Assembly: GCA_046290435.1 (NCBI GenBank)
Contig: JBKAGO010000002.1
Span: 1-64,000, forward strand
Length of the DNA: 64,000 nt
Source: CAVQUE01 sp046290435
Lineage (GTDB): Bacteria; Actinomycetota; Acidimicrobiia; Acidimicrobiales; UBA8592
Reading direction: 5' to 3'
Below the pieces are notes generated by a model that saw only the letters and a program-made list of their open reading frames with translations, had not been told where the DNA came from and did not search any database. Positions 8,564-17,367 of the stretch are shown here, one piece after another (the first letter of the stretch is position 1; the number at the start of each line of letters is the position of its first letter). The position numbers were made by a program, and so were the translations under genes.

Positions 8564-10096
8564 ATGCACAACCGTTGGCTGCGCCTACTGGCGATCATCT
8601 TCGCCTTCGCCCTGATCGCCGCTGCATGCGGCGATGACGACGACGGGGAGGCCGAAGATCCCGTCGAGACCGACGAAGGCGACGGCGCCGAGGATCCACC
8701 GGCCGACGAAGGCGAAGCCGACGAGGAGCCCCCCGCCGAGGAAGGCGAAGGCGACGAAGAGCCCCCCGCCGAGGAGGGCGACGAGGAGTCCATGGACGAC
8801 GAGTCCGACGCTCCCACCGGCGACTTCGACGCCTCGATCTACGACCCGGTCGGCGAGGCCACCGGCGATCCGATCAAGATCGGCTACCAGAACCCCGAGG
8901 GCGACCCGGCCGGCTCGTTCCCGGAGGCCTCGGCCGGTGCCGCAGCTGCTGCGGCGTTCATCAATGCCGAACTCGGCGGCCTCGGTGGCCGTCCCATCGA
9001 GCTCGACATCTGCACCATGGCCATCACGCCTGACGAGTCCCAGCGCTGCGCCAACGAGCTCTCCGCCGACGGCGTCGAGCTCGCGGTGCACTCGATCAAC
9101 TTCTTCGGCAACCACTACCCGATCTACCAGGGGTCCAACATCCCGTCGGTGGTCGGGAGCCCGGTGACCATCGCCGACTTCACCACGCCCGGCGTGTTCT
9201 CCATCGGTGGCGGCTGCCTGGCCCAGCACACCGGCCTGGTCCAGTTCGCGACCGACGAGATCACCGAGCTCGAAGGCATCGAGGTCAACCGGGTGAGCGT
9301 CCCGTGGTCGGACACGCCCCCGGGCGTCGTCTGCTACTACGACCTCGAGGCCAAGCCCCTCGACGTCCTCAACGGCAGCGTCCCCGGTGACGCAGAGCGG
9401 GCCGGGTCGATGCCGGACCTCGAGCACATCGGCGTGCCGATCCTGCCGGGTGCCGCCGACGTGACCGCGCAGGCCACCGAGGTCCTCGACTTCGATCCCG
9501 ACGTCATCATCTTCTCGGCCCAGGGCGCCGACTGCTGGACCTTCGTCGACGCTCTCGGCCGTCTGGGCTGGAGCACCGACGAGATCCCGCTGGTGCTGTC
9601 GGGCGCCTGCGTCGACTTCACCGCCATGGAACAGGCGGGCGAGCTGGCCGAGGGCATCTACTTCATCGGCGCCGGCGGCTCGATCATCACCGATCCCGCC
9701 GTGCTCGAGCCCGGCAGCAAGGGCGCCATCGAGGCCGAGATCTACCAGACCAAGGCCCTCGAGTACGGCATGACCGAGGACGATCTCTTCAAGGGCTTCG
9801 GCACCAACGGCTGGAGCACCATGATGAACATCTGGCTCCAGGCCAAGAAGATCTCCGACGCCGGCGGCGAGGTCAACGCCGAGACCCTGGCGGAGGCCTT
9901 CGCCTCCACCGACAACGAGGCGGCCTTCGGGTCGACGCCGATCTCCTGCATCGACGCCCCCGAGCCCTACGTGGCCACCTGCAACACCGTCGTGAGCATC
10001 GAGCAGTGGGACGGCACACAGCTGGTCAACATCATCCCCGAGCTCACCGGCGTCGATCTGATCGCCGGTACCGAGCTCAAGCCCGGCCCCGATTGA
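8564..10096 (+). CDS. ABC transporter substrate-binding lipoprotein (third copy)
   Basis: 510 residues starting at ATG 8564, preceded by GGGGGGG at a good distance. The signal peptide ends in ALIAAAC (Cys22). A long acidic linker (~25-88) contains EEPPAEEGEGD-type repeats and is followed by the LivK-like binding domain. Conserved cysteines match those of its paralogues. Its own upstream terminator and ribosome binding site suggest independent expression, usual for a binding protein needed in excess over the permease. It ends the transporter cluster; a strong bidirectional terminator separates it from the convergent carboxylase gene. Ligand not predictable. Confidence 0.9.
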   Translation: MHNRWLRLLAIIFAFALIAAACGDDDDGEAEDPVETDEGDGAEDPPADEGEADEEPPAEEGEGDEEPPAEEGDEESMDDESDAPTGDFDASIYDPVGEATGDPIKIGYQNPEGDPAGSFPEASAGAAAAAAFINAELGGLGGRPIELDICTMAITPDESQRCANELSADGVELAVHSINFFGNHYPIYQGSNIPSVVGSPVTIADFTTPGVFSIGGGCLAQHTGLVQFATDEITELEGIEVNRVSVPWSDTPPGVVCYYDLEAKPLDVLNGSVPGDAERAGSMPDLEHIGVPILPGAADVTAQATEVLDFDPDVIIFSAQGADCWTFVDALGRLGWSTDEIPLVLSGACVDFTAMEQAGELAEGIYFIGAGGSIITDPAVLEPGSKGAIEAEIYQTKALEYGMTEDDLFKGFGTNGWSTMMNIWLQAKKISDAGGEVNAETLAEAFASTDNEAAFGSTPISCIDAPEPYVATCNTVVSIEQWDGTQLVNIIPELTGVDLIAGTELKPGPD

Positions 10097-10132
10097 TGGA
10101 ACGGCGCCGTCCACCAACCCGTCCATGACGAG

Positions 10133-10169
10133 CCGGGGCCCGGGTCGAGTCATTCGACCCGGGCCCCGG
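10133..10169. terminator. Bidirectional hairpin terminator
   Basis: A perfect 16-bp stem (CCGGGGCCCGGGTCGA and its complement) with loop GTCAT lies between two convergent genes: the binding protein ending at 10096 and the carboxylase ending at 10195. It can serve both transcripts. Confidence 0.75.
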
Positions 10170-10194
10170 TCGTGTCAGCGGCGATGCCCGGCGG

Positions 10195-13100
10195 TCACCA
10201 GCTGTCGATCATCGGGCGTTTCTTGCCGGTGCGTGGTGGGGGCGGCCCGGCGGCGGTGAAGGCCCGGGCGATCCAGCGGCGGCTCTGGGCGGGGTCGATG
10301 ACGTCGTCGATCTCGAAGTGGTCGGCCATCGAGACGCCCTTGCCCGCGGTGTAGAGGCGGTCGAGCAGCTGCTCGTACAGCTCTCGCCGCTCGGCAGGGT
10401 CCTCGATGGCCTCGAGCTCCTTGCGGTAGCCGAGCTTCACGGCGCCCTCGAGGCCCATGCCGCCGAACTCCGATGTGGGCCAGCCCACCGTGAACATCGG
10501 GAACTTGAAGCCCCCCGACGCCATGGCCTGGGCACCCAGGCCGTAGCCCTTGCGCAACACGATGGTGCAGGTCGGCACCGTGACGCTGCGAGCAGTGACG
10601 AACATCCGGCTGGCGTGACGGACCAGCGCCGTCCGCTCGGCGTCGGGGCCGACCATGATCCCGGGCGTGTCGCACAACGAGACGATGGGCAGGTCGAACG
10701 CGTCGCACAGCTGCATGAACCGGGCGCCCTTGTCGGCGGCGTCGGCGTCGATCGCGCCGGCGAGGTGCGTGCAGTCGTTGGCCATGATCCCGACCGGGCG
10801 GCCCTCGATGCGGGCCAGCACGGTGACCATGCCCGCACCGAAGCCGCGGCGTAGCTCGAGCACCGAGCCCGTGTCGGCGAGGGTGTCGATGATGCGGCGC
10901 ACGTCGTAGACCCGCAACCGGTTCTCGGGGATGGCGTGGCGCAGCAGACGCTGGTCGGCTTCCTCCCAGTCGCCGAGCGCACCCTGGAAGTACGCCAGGT
11001 ACTGCTTGGCGACCGTCACCGCCTCGGCTTCGTCGGCGACGACGACGTCGACCACGCCGTTGGCGCGCTGGACGTCGATGGGGGCGATCTCGGTGGGGCG
11101 GAACACCCCGAGGCCGCCGCCTTCGATCATGGCGGGGCCGCCCATCGCGATGTGGGAGCGTTCGGTGGCGATGACCACGTCGCAACAGCCCAGCAGCGCG
11201 GCGTTGCCGGCGAAGCAGTAGCCGTCGTTGATGCCGACCATCGGCACCAGGCCCGAAAGCTCGGCCCACAGGCCGAACGCCAGGCAGTCGAGGCCGGCGA
11301 CACCCATGCCGTCGGTGTCGCCGGGGCGCCCTCCCCCACCCTCGGTGAAGAACACCACCGGCAGGCGCCACCGATGGGCCAGCTCGAAGAGGCGGTCCTT
11401 CTTGCGATGGTTCTGACCGCCCTGGGTGCCGGCGAGCACGGTGTAGTCGTAGGACATGACCGCACAGCGGCTCTGGTCGGGGCCGAAGAGATCGCCGTTG
11501 ACGCTGCCGATGCCGGCGACCAGGCCGTCGGCGGGGGTGTTGGCGATGAGGTCCTCGACGCTGCGGCGCCGCCGCTGCGGGGCGATGACCAGCGGCCCGT
11601 ACTCGATGTAGGTACCGGGGTCGACGAGGTCGTCGAGGTTCTCGCGTGCGGTGCGCTGACCGGTGCGGCGCCGACGGGCGACGCTGTCGGGCCGGCGGTG
11701 GTCGAGCCCGATCTCGTGGCGTTCGATGGCCTCGGCGAGGTCGGGGCGGATGAAGTCGAGATCGGCGATCCCGAGCTCGGTGGTGTCGCTCGTGCGCTCG
11801 ATGTCGGACATCACCTCGATAGCCACGAGCGGGTGGCCCTCGAAGACTGCGGTCCCGGCCTCGACGAGGATGGCGGTCACCGTGCCCGGCTCCGGCGCAA
11901 CGACCACGTGCTCCATCTTCATCGCCTCCATGACCGCCACGGTGGCGCCGGCGGCGACGATGGCACCGACCTCGACGTCGATGCTGACGACGGTGCCCTG
12001 CATCGGAGCAGAGGCGGTGACCACGCCCTCGCCTGCCAGTGCCGCCGGAGGCGCCTGCGATCCTGCGGCGCCTTCATCGACGTCGGGGGCAAGGGCTGCG
12101 TCCCGACCGTGGGCCAGCACGGCGAGCGGATCGCTGCGGTCGACCCGGGCGCCGGCGATGCCGTCTCGGGGCACCGGCGCTGCGCCGTCGTGGGGAGCGT
12201 GCCGACCGGCGGCCGGGTGATCGACAGCGATACCGGCGACGAGGCCGGCGAGGTTCTCGTCGAGCCAGCGGGTGTGGACACCGCCCGCGGCGATCTCGTC
12301 GCGGGCGACGATGGCGCCGATGAGGGCCGCCGTCGAGTCGACCGCTCCGGTGGATGTCTCCGCCAGCGCGGCAGCCAAGCGGGCCAGGGCCCGGCGAGGG
12401 TCGTCGCTGCGGTGGTGGGCGACGATCTTGGCGGCGAGCGTGTCGTAGCGGGGGTTCGTGGTGTCGCCGGGGGCGACGCCGGTGTCGACCCGGATGCCGG
12501 GCCCGGTGGGGAACACCAGCGGGTCGAGCCTCCCGCCGCCGGGCCGGACGCTGCCGTCGGCATCGAGGCGCTCCAGGTTCAGCCGGGCCTGCACCGCGGT
12601 GCCGGTCGGGGCGTCGGGCAGCTCGAGGTCGGCCAGGCGGGCGCCGCCGGCCAGGCGGATCTGGGCCTCGACCAGGTCGACGCCGAGCACTTCTTCGGTG
12701 ACGGTGTGCTCCACCTGGATACGGGCGTTGCCCTCGCAGAACACGATGGTGGCCTCGGCGGTGTCGGCACCGACGACGAGGAACTCCATCGTCGCCAGGC
12801 TGCGCAGCCCGATGGGCGCCACCAGGTCGAGCGCATGGCGGACCAGGCGGGCACGGGTCTCGGGATGCAGTCCGGGCGCCGGGGCCATCTCGACGAGCTT
12901 CTGACGTTGGCGCTGGATGCTGCACTCACGCTCGCCGAGGGCCGCGACGCCGGTGCCGTCGCCGATGACCTGGACTTCGATGTGGCGGGCACCCAGCAGC
13001 AGCTCCTCCGCGTAGAGCGCGCCGTCGCCGAAGGCAGAGCGGGCCTCGGACGCGCACCGGGCCACGGCCTCGGCCGCCAGGTCGGCGGTGTCTGGCGAGC

Positions 13101-13683
13101 CGACGGCGTTGCCTGCGCCGGCGGGCGCCACGATGCGCATCCCCCGTCCCCCTCCCCCGGCGGCGGCCTTGATCATCAAAGCCGCGTCGGGCCCGAGCTC
13201 GGCCAGCAGACCCATCGCCGCTTCGACGGCAGCGTCGACCGAAGCCGGTCGGCCCTCGCCGTCGGCTACCTCGGGCAGGTCGGCACCGCGGGCAACCGGC
13301 ACGCCCACGGTCTGCGCGTGGCGGCGAGCGGCGACCTTGTCGCCGAACAGGGCGAGCGTGTCGGGGCTCGGGCCGATGAAGGTCAGGCCGGCGGCTTCGA
13401 CCGCAGTGGCGAACGCCGCGTTCTCGGCCAGGAACCCGTATCCCGGGTGCACGGCCTGGCAGTCGCTGCGCCGGGCAGCATCGACGACGGCGTCGATGTC
13501 CAGATAGGCCGCCGGGCCGACACCAGCCAGCGTGACTGCCCCGTCGGCACGTCGGACATGGAGGCTGCCAGCGTCGTCGTCGGGGTGCACGGCCACCGAC
13601 TCGATCCCCAGGTCGGCGAGCGTGCGCATCACCCGCACGGCGATCTCGCCCCGATTGGCCACCAACACCCTGCTGATCGTCAT
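10195..13683 (-). CDS. Single-chain acyl-CoA carboxylase (BC-BCCP-CT fusion)
   Basis: The 1162-residue protein carries all parts of a biotin-dependent acyl-CoA carboxylase. The biotin carboxylase covers residues ~1-450 (VANRGEIAVRV, glycine-rich KAAAGGGGRGM, EGNARIQVEHTVTE). The biotin carrier domain has AMKMEH with biotinyl Lys589. A carboxyltransferase follows from ~620 (GGGGRPGDTDG, KGYGLGAQAMASGGF). Known single-chain long-chain acyl-CoA carboxylases are of comparable size; the exact acyl-CoA substrate is inferred, not seen. The canonical EVN of the carboxylase is EGN here. It starts 20 bases after the SH3 lipoprotein gene with a strong GGGGGAGGGA ribosome binding site, so it is the last gene of the operon that begins with the molybdopterin oxidoreductase. 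Confidence 0.9.
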   Translation of the reverse strand: MTISRVLVANRGEIAVRVMRTLADLGIESVAVHPDDDAGSLHVRRADGAVTLAGVGPAAYLDIDAVVDAARRSDCQAVHPGYGFLAENAAFATAVEAAGLTFIGPSPDTLALFGDKVAARRHAQTVGVPVARGADLPEVADGEGRPASVDAAVEAAMGLLAELGPDAALMIKAAAGGGGRGMRIVAPAGAGNAVGSPDTADLAAEAVARCASEARSAFGDGALYAEELLLGARHIEVQVIGDGTGVAALGERECSIQRQRQKLVEMAPAPGLHPETRARLVRHALDLVAPIGLRSLATMEFLVVGADTAEATIVFCEGNARIQVEHTVTEEVLGVDLVEAQIRLAGGARLADLELPDAPTGTAVQARLNLERLDADGSVRPGGGRLDPLVFPTGPGIRVDTGVAPGDTTNPRYDTLAAKIVAHHRSDDPRRALARLAAALAETSTGAVDSTAALIGAIVARDEIAAGGVHTRWLDENLAGLVAGIAVDHPAAGRHAPHDGAAPVPRDGIAGARVDRSDPLAVLAHGRDAALAPDVDEGAAGSQAPPAALAGEGVVTASAPMQGTVVSIDVEVGAIVAAGATVAVMEAMKMEHVVVAPEPGTVTAILVEAGTAVFEGHPLVAIEVMSDIERTSDTTELGIADLDFIRPDLAEAIERHEIGLDHRRPDSVARRRRTGQRTARENLDDLVDPGTYIEYGPLVIAPQRRRRSVEDLIANTPADGLVAGIGSVNGDLFGPDQSRCAVMSYDYTVLAGTQGGQNHRKKDRLFELAHRWRLPVVFFTEGGGGRPGDTDGMGVAGLDCLAFGLWAELSGLVPMVGINDGYCFAGNAALLGCCDVVIATERSHIAMGGPAMIEGGGLGVFRPTEIAPIDVQRANGVVDVVVADEAEAVTVAKQYLAYFQGALGDWEEADQRLLRHAIPENRLRVYDVRRIIDTLADTGSVLELRRGFGAGMVTVLARIEGRPVGIMANDCTHLAGAIDADAADKGARFMQLCDAFDLPIVSLCDTPGIMVGPDAERTALVRHASRMFVTARSVTVPTCTIVLRKGYGLGAQAMASGGFKFPMFTVGWPTSEFGGMGLEGAVKLGYRKELEAIEDPAERRELYEQLLDRLYTAGKGVSMADHFEIDDVIDPAQSRRWIARAFTAAGPPPPRTGKKRPMIDSW

Positions 13684-13703
13684 TGCGTCCCTCCCCCTCG
13701 CGC

Positions 13704-14549
13704 TCAGCGCACGAACTCCGACGCCACCCAGCCGGTCTGGCCGCCGACACGGACCTCGGTCCAGTCGCGGCCGTCGGCGTTCTGCGTGCGGCCGGTGCCC
13801 TCGAGGCGGTCGCCGTCGTCGAGCTCGGCGATGACATTGGAGTCGAGGCCCGGTGCGTCCCGCAGGTTCAGCCCGTCCGGCGCGACCACCCGCAGCTCCT
13901 GTCCCCCACCATCGCCGTCGCCGTCGTCATCAGCGCCGCCGTCGCCATCTTCGTCCACGGGTAGCGGCGTCGGCGTCCCGACCGGGGTCGGTGTGGGCAA
14001 CGGCGTGGGGGTCGGGCGGGCGATCTCGCTGGTGTACTGCGCGAACACCCAGCCCTCGGTGTCGCCACCGATGACCACCTGCAGCCACAGGCCGCCCTCG
14101 TCGCTCTGGCTCCCGCCGAGCACCCGCAGGGTCTCGCCCGGCGGGATCTGGGCGACACGATCGAACGACGAGCTGGGGCCGGCCCGCACGTTGAGAGCCT
14201 CCTCGACGCCGACGACCTCGACCCACTCGGGCACCTCGATCGACGGATCGACGGTCGGGCCATCGGCGGCGTCGCCATCGGCCTCACTGTCATCGGCCTC
14301 GGCGCCGTCGGGGCTGTCGGTGGCGCCGTCGGCGGAGCCATCACCGTCGGCTGCCGTGGCTCCGTCGGCCTCGTCGGCACCCTCACCCACGTCGGCTGAG
14401 CCGTCGTCGCCGTCGGCTCCAGCGTCGGCGTCTGCCGCGCCCGCATCGTCGGTGCCTGCGGTGTCGCCCTCGTCATCGCCTCCACACGCTGCGGCGACTG
14501 CGAGCAGGAGGACGAGGCCCAACGTTGCGAACAGGCGAGCGAGCCTCAT
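13704..14549 (-). CDS. Secreted lipoprotein with two SH3b domains
   Basis: 281 residues. The signal peptide ends at a lipobox (LAVAAAC, Cys22). A long low-complexity Asp/Ala/Gly linker (~25-95) follows, then a first SH3b domain (EEALNVRAGPSSSFDRV...GWVFAQY), a Thr/Pro-rich plus Asp/Gly linker, and a second SH3b domain (DGLNLRDAPGLDSNVI...GWVASEF) at the C-terminus. Bacterial SH3 domains usually bind cell-wall peptides or partner proteins. No catalytic domain is visible. Its ATG overlaps the stop of the PPOX gene (ATGA), so it is translated with that gene; why it sits between redox and carboxylase genes is not clear. Confidence 0.85.
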   Translation of the reverse strand: MRLARLFATLGLVLLLAVAAACGGDDEGDTAGTDDAGAADADAGADGDDGSADVGEGADEADGATAADGDGSADGATDSPDGAEADDSEADGDAADGPTVDPSIEVPEWVEVVGVEEALNVRAGPSSSFDRVAQIPPGETLRVLGGSQSDEGGLWLQVVIGGDTEGWVFAQYTSEIARPTPTPLPTPTPVGTPTPLPVDEDGDGGADDDGDGDGGGQELRVVAPDGLNLRDAPGLDSNVIAELDDGDRLEGTGRTQNADGRDWTEVRVGGQTGWVASEFVR

Positions 14550-15142
14550 ACGCGGGTGGTGCTGGGGCCGGCGGGGCTGTTGGCGAACATGGCTTCGCTG
14601 TCGAAGCCGATCCGAGTGTCGGGGCGGAGCTCGAGCACCACCCGTCCCGGCGAATCGAGGTGATGGACGAAGGCGTCCTGCTTGGCGACGTCGCCCGGGC
14701 GCACCTTCTCGGCCAGGGCCCGGTACATCCACGCCAGCGTGTCGGGGTCGTCGTGGATGACGACATCGCCCTTGAAGGTCACGGCCTGGCTGATGCCGAT
14801 GTCGGTCCCGCGGCTGGACACCGCCACCGAACCCCGTGGGCGCTTCTCGAGGGCCCGCACGCGCTTGCGGCGCCGAGTGCAGGTCAGCCAGATGGAGCCG
14901 TCGTGCTCGACGAAGTTCATGTAGACGCCGACGGGATCGCCGGCGTCGGTGGTCCACATGAACACGCACTCGGTCTGGGTGTCGAGCAGCGTCTGCTCGC
15001 GCTCGTCGGACAGCACGAACATCGAGACGTCCTCGTAGCTGTCGACATAATCGTCGCCGGTGGTGGCGCCGTCATCGCTCGTGGGGTCGTCGCTCGTCGT
15101 ATCGCCGTCGGTCACTGGCACGGTCCTCCCGCAGATGGTCAC
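14546..15142 (-). CDS. Pyridoxamine 5'-phosphate oxidase-like (FMN split-barrel) protein
   Basis: 198 residues with a predicted flavin-binding split-barrel fold from ~residue 40 (LDTQTECVFMWTTDAGDPVGVYMNFVEHDGSIWLTCTRRRKRVRALEKRPRGSVAVSS pattern, not a hydrolase or dehydrogenase). The first ~35 residues are a Thr/Asp-rich stretch, so the true start may be further in. The annotated start is GTG 15142, which overlaps the stop of the upstream molybdopterin oxidoreductase as GTGA. Members of this family reduce or oxidise small substrates with FMN or F420, or bind haem. The pairing with a molybdoenzyme suggests a redox role, but substrate and cofactor are unknown. Confidence 0.75.
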   Translation of the reverse strand: MTICGRTVPVTDGDTTSDDPTSDDGATTGDDYVDSYEDVSMFVLSDEREQTLLDTQTECVFMWTTDAGDPVGVYMNFVEHDGSIWLTCTRRRKRVRALEKRPRGSVAVSSRGTDIGISQAVTFKGDVVIHDDPDTLAWMYRALAEKVRPGDVAKQDAFVHHLDSPGRVVLELRPDTRIGFDSEAMFANSPAGPSTTRV

Positions 15143-17319
15143 ACGAGACTGTACGACTCATCGGAGCGGCGGACGTTCACCGGGATGGCGCTCATCCACG
15201 GGATCCCGCTGATGGGATCGCCGGTGGCGGCGACATCGGAGAGCCTGCCGGTGTTGGAGCCGATCGTGCGCACCTCGCCGTCGTACTTGGGCACGTCACC
15301 GAAGCTGTGCGCCATGGAGATGACGCCCGGCTTGACGTCGTCGGCGGGCTCGACGATGCCCAGGATGGTGGCCCGACCGGAGTCGATCTCGATGATGGTG
15401 CCGCTGTCGAAGCCGCAGTCGGCCATGTCGCTCGGATGCATGAACGCGGGGTTGTAGCGCCAGCGGGACACCAGCGCGTCGATGTCGCGGCCCGAGGAGT
15501 TGTACACGTCGGGCATCCGCCGGCTGACCAGACGGTGCGTGAACTCGGCGTCGAGGCCATAGCCGCCGTGGCCGGTGAGTGGTTCGGCGGCGACCTCGGC
15601 GAGCTCGGCCATCATCATCTCGTGGCCGACCTGCAGGCGGTGGGGCCAGCCGGGTTCGGCGGCGCCGACGACCGCTTCGGGGTCACCGAACATGGCCCCG
15701 TGGCGATGGCTGCGGACCTCGTCGAGGGGGATGCGCGACGACCGGTGCATGATGTCGAGCAGCTCGTCGGCGGTGGGCTCGACCTCCATATTCAGCTCGA
15801 CGCCCGCGAAGCGCAGCTGCAGGCCCATGCGCCGCGCGAGGCGGTAGAAGAACTGCCACTCCTCGACCACCTCGGACCCCTCGGGCGGGTCGACGATGGC
15901 CGGGGCGTACTGGGCGTAGGGGGCGGGATAGCCGGTGGTGGCGGCGCCGTACCCCCAGATGCCCTCGTTGGGCATCGTCGTGCCGGCGACCTCGAGCGAC
16001 AGCTTGGGGGCGATGACGTAGTCGCACAGCTTGGCCGTGGCCGACATCTTGAGATCGATGGTGACGTGCAGGTCGAGCGACTCGAGCGCCTCGATGGCCA
16101 GCAGCTGATCGGGCCAGGCCGCCGCCGGGTTGCCGCCCACGGTGAACAGGGCCCGTACCTGGCCGTCGCCCTCGAGGAGGATCTCCTCGGCCAGTGCCGC
16201 CGTGGGCATGCCGCCGGCGTTGTCGCCCAGACCCCGGATACGCAGCTGCTCGCCGTAGCCGTGCGACGGCACGGGTGGGTCGGCCTGGGCCCGTGCCTCG
16301 CGGCGGGGCAGCAGCACGTAGGGGTTGGGCAGCGGCTCGCCTGCGCGCAGCCACCGGCCGCACACGGTCTGGATGGCGGCCACCAGGTACTCGGTGAGGG
16401 TGCCCCGTGGCGCCATGTTGGGTCCGGTGCCGGCGGTGACCGAGCCGACCCGGCCCGACGCGAACATCCGCGCCGCGGCCACCAGGTCGGCGGCGGGAAC
16501 GTCTGCCCGGCCCTCGACGTAGTCGGGGGTGAAGGGCTCGACGGCGACCGCGAGCTGGTCGTAGCCGGCGACGTGGTCGGCGATGAACGCCCCGTCGACG
16601 AGACCCTCGGTGATCATCACCCGCAGCAGACCCGCCAGGGTGGTCGGGTCCTCGCCGGGGCGGCACTGCAGATGGAGGTCGGCCACCCGGGCGGCCTCGG
16701 TCACCCGCGGGTCGATCACGATCAGCTTCATGCCCCGCTGCTTCGCCTCACGCAGGCGCTTGGCCGGGTTGTACTGGGGGATGCCGCCCCACATCGACAC
16801 CGTCGGGTTGGCCCCGACGAGCATCCACGTGTCGGCCGCATCGAACGGCTGGGGCCCGGCGTTCCAGGACCCGTGCAGCGCCTTCGCGATGCCCTTGCCC
16901 GGCTGGTCGATGGCCCCGGAGGAGAACCGCATGGGCGACCCGATGGCCTGCATGAAGCTCTTCGCCATGGCGTTGCCGGTGGCATACATGAACGAGAACG
17001 TGCCGGTGTACATGGCAATCGAGCGGGGCCCGTGGCTGTCGAGCAGGTCCTGCACCCGGGCCGCGATGTCGTCGACCGCCTCGTCGAGCGGCACCGGGAC
17101 GAACCCGTCGTCGGTGCGGCGCTGCGGGTGCAGCAGGCGCTCGGGGTGGGCGTGCTGTTCGGGCAGCGATCGGCCCTTCTTGCACGAGAACCCCTCGTAC
17201 ATCGGGTTGGCGACATCGCCGACGACCTTGACGGCACGCCCGTCGTCGACGGTGACCTCGATGCCACAGAACGCATGGCAGAACCGACAGAACGACTGCT
17301 CGACCTTCACGGCCACCAC
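15139..17319 (-). CDS. Molybdopterin-dependent oxidoreductase (formate dehydrogenase/DMSO reductase superfamily)
   Basis: 726 residues. The N-terminus has the [4Fe-4S] signature Cys11-x2-Cys14-x3-Cys18-x27-Cys46 followed by Lys-Lys-Gly, then the molybdopterin oxidoreductase domain (~60-480) and a dinucleotide-binding C-terminal domain (~590-720). No Tat signal is seen, so it is probably cytoplasmic. In the position where formate dehydrogenases carry Sec or Cys, the region reads FSSGAIDQPGK, so the metal ligand is not a Sec and the substrate is uncertain. It is the first gene of a four-gene coupled operon (with PPOX, SH3 lipoprotein and acyl-CoA carboxylase). No electron-transfer subunit gene is adjacent. 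Confidence 0.88.
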   Translation of the reverse strand: MVAVKVEQSFCRFCHAFCGIEVTVDDGRAVKVVGDVANPMYEGFSCKKGRSLPEQHAHPERLLHPQRRTDDGFVPVPLDEAVDDIAARVQDLLDSHGPRSIAMYTGTFSFMYATGNAMAKSFMQAIGSPMRFSSGAIDQPGKGIAKALHGSWNAGPQPFDAADTWMLVGANPTVSMWGGIPQYNPAKRLREAKQRGMKLIVIDPRVTEAARVADLHLQCRPGEDPTTLAGLLRVMITEGLVDGAFIADHVAGYDQLAVAVEPFTPDYVEGRADVPAADLVAAARMFASGRVGSVTAGTGPNMAPRGTLTEYLVAAIQTVCGRWLRAGEPLPNPYVLLPRREARAQADPPVPSHGYGEQLRIRGLGDNAGGMPTAALAEEILLEGDGQVRALFTVGGNPAAAWPDQLLAIEALESLDLHVTIDLKMSATAKLCDYVIAPKLSLEVAGTTMPNEGIWGYGAATTGYPAPYAQYAPAIVDPPEGSEVVEEWQFFYRLARRMGLQLRFAGVELNMEVEPTADELLDIMHRSSRIPLDEVRSHRHGAMFGDPEAVVGAAEPGWPHRLQVGHEMMMAELAEVAAEPLTGHGGYGLDAEFTHRLVSRRMPDVYNSSGRDIDALVSRWRYNPAFMHPSDMADCGFDSGTIIEIDSGRATILGIVEPADDVKPGVISMAHSFGDVPKYDGEVRTIGSNTGRLSDVAATGDPISGIPWMSAIPVNVRRSDESYSLV

Positions 17320-17367
17320 CCCCCGGTGATCTCTCGTGATGGCGACAGTACTACCGGGGTCCCAGCC

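Noticed and set aside
10936..14760. Plus-strand open frame of over 1200 codons opposite the carboxylase and SH3 genes
   Set aside because: It crosses two real minus-strand genes and has no recognisable domain; high-GC codon bias leaves antisense frames open.
15139..17319. Selenocysteine in the molybdopterin oxidoreductase or in the hydrogenase large subunit
   Set aside because: No in-frame TGA occurs in either gene; the hydrogenase ligands are all Cys and the molybdoenzyme has a Ser/Gly-type segment at that position.
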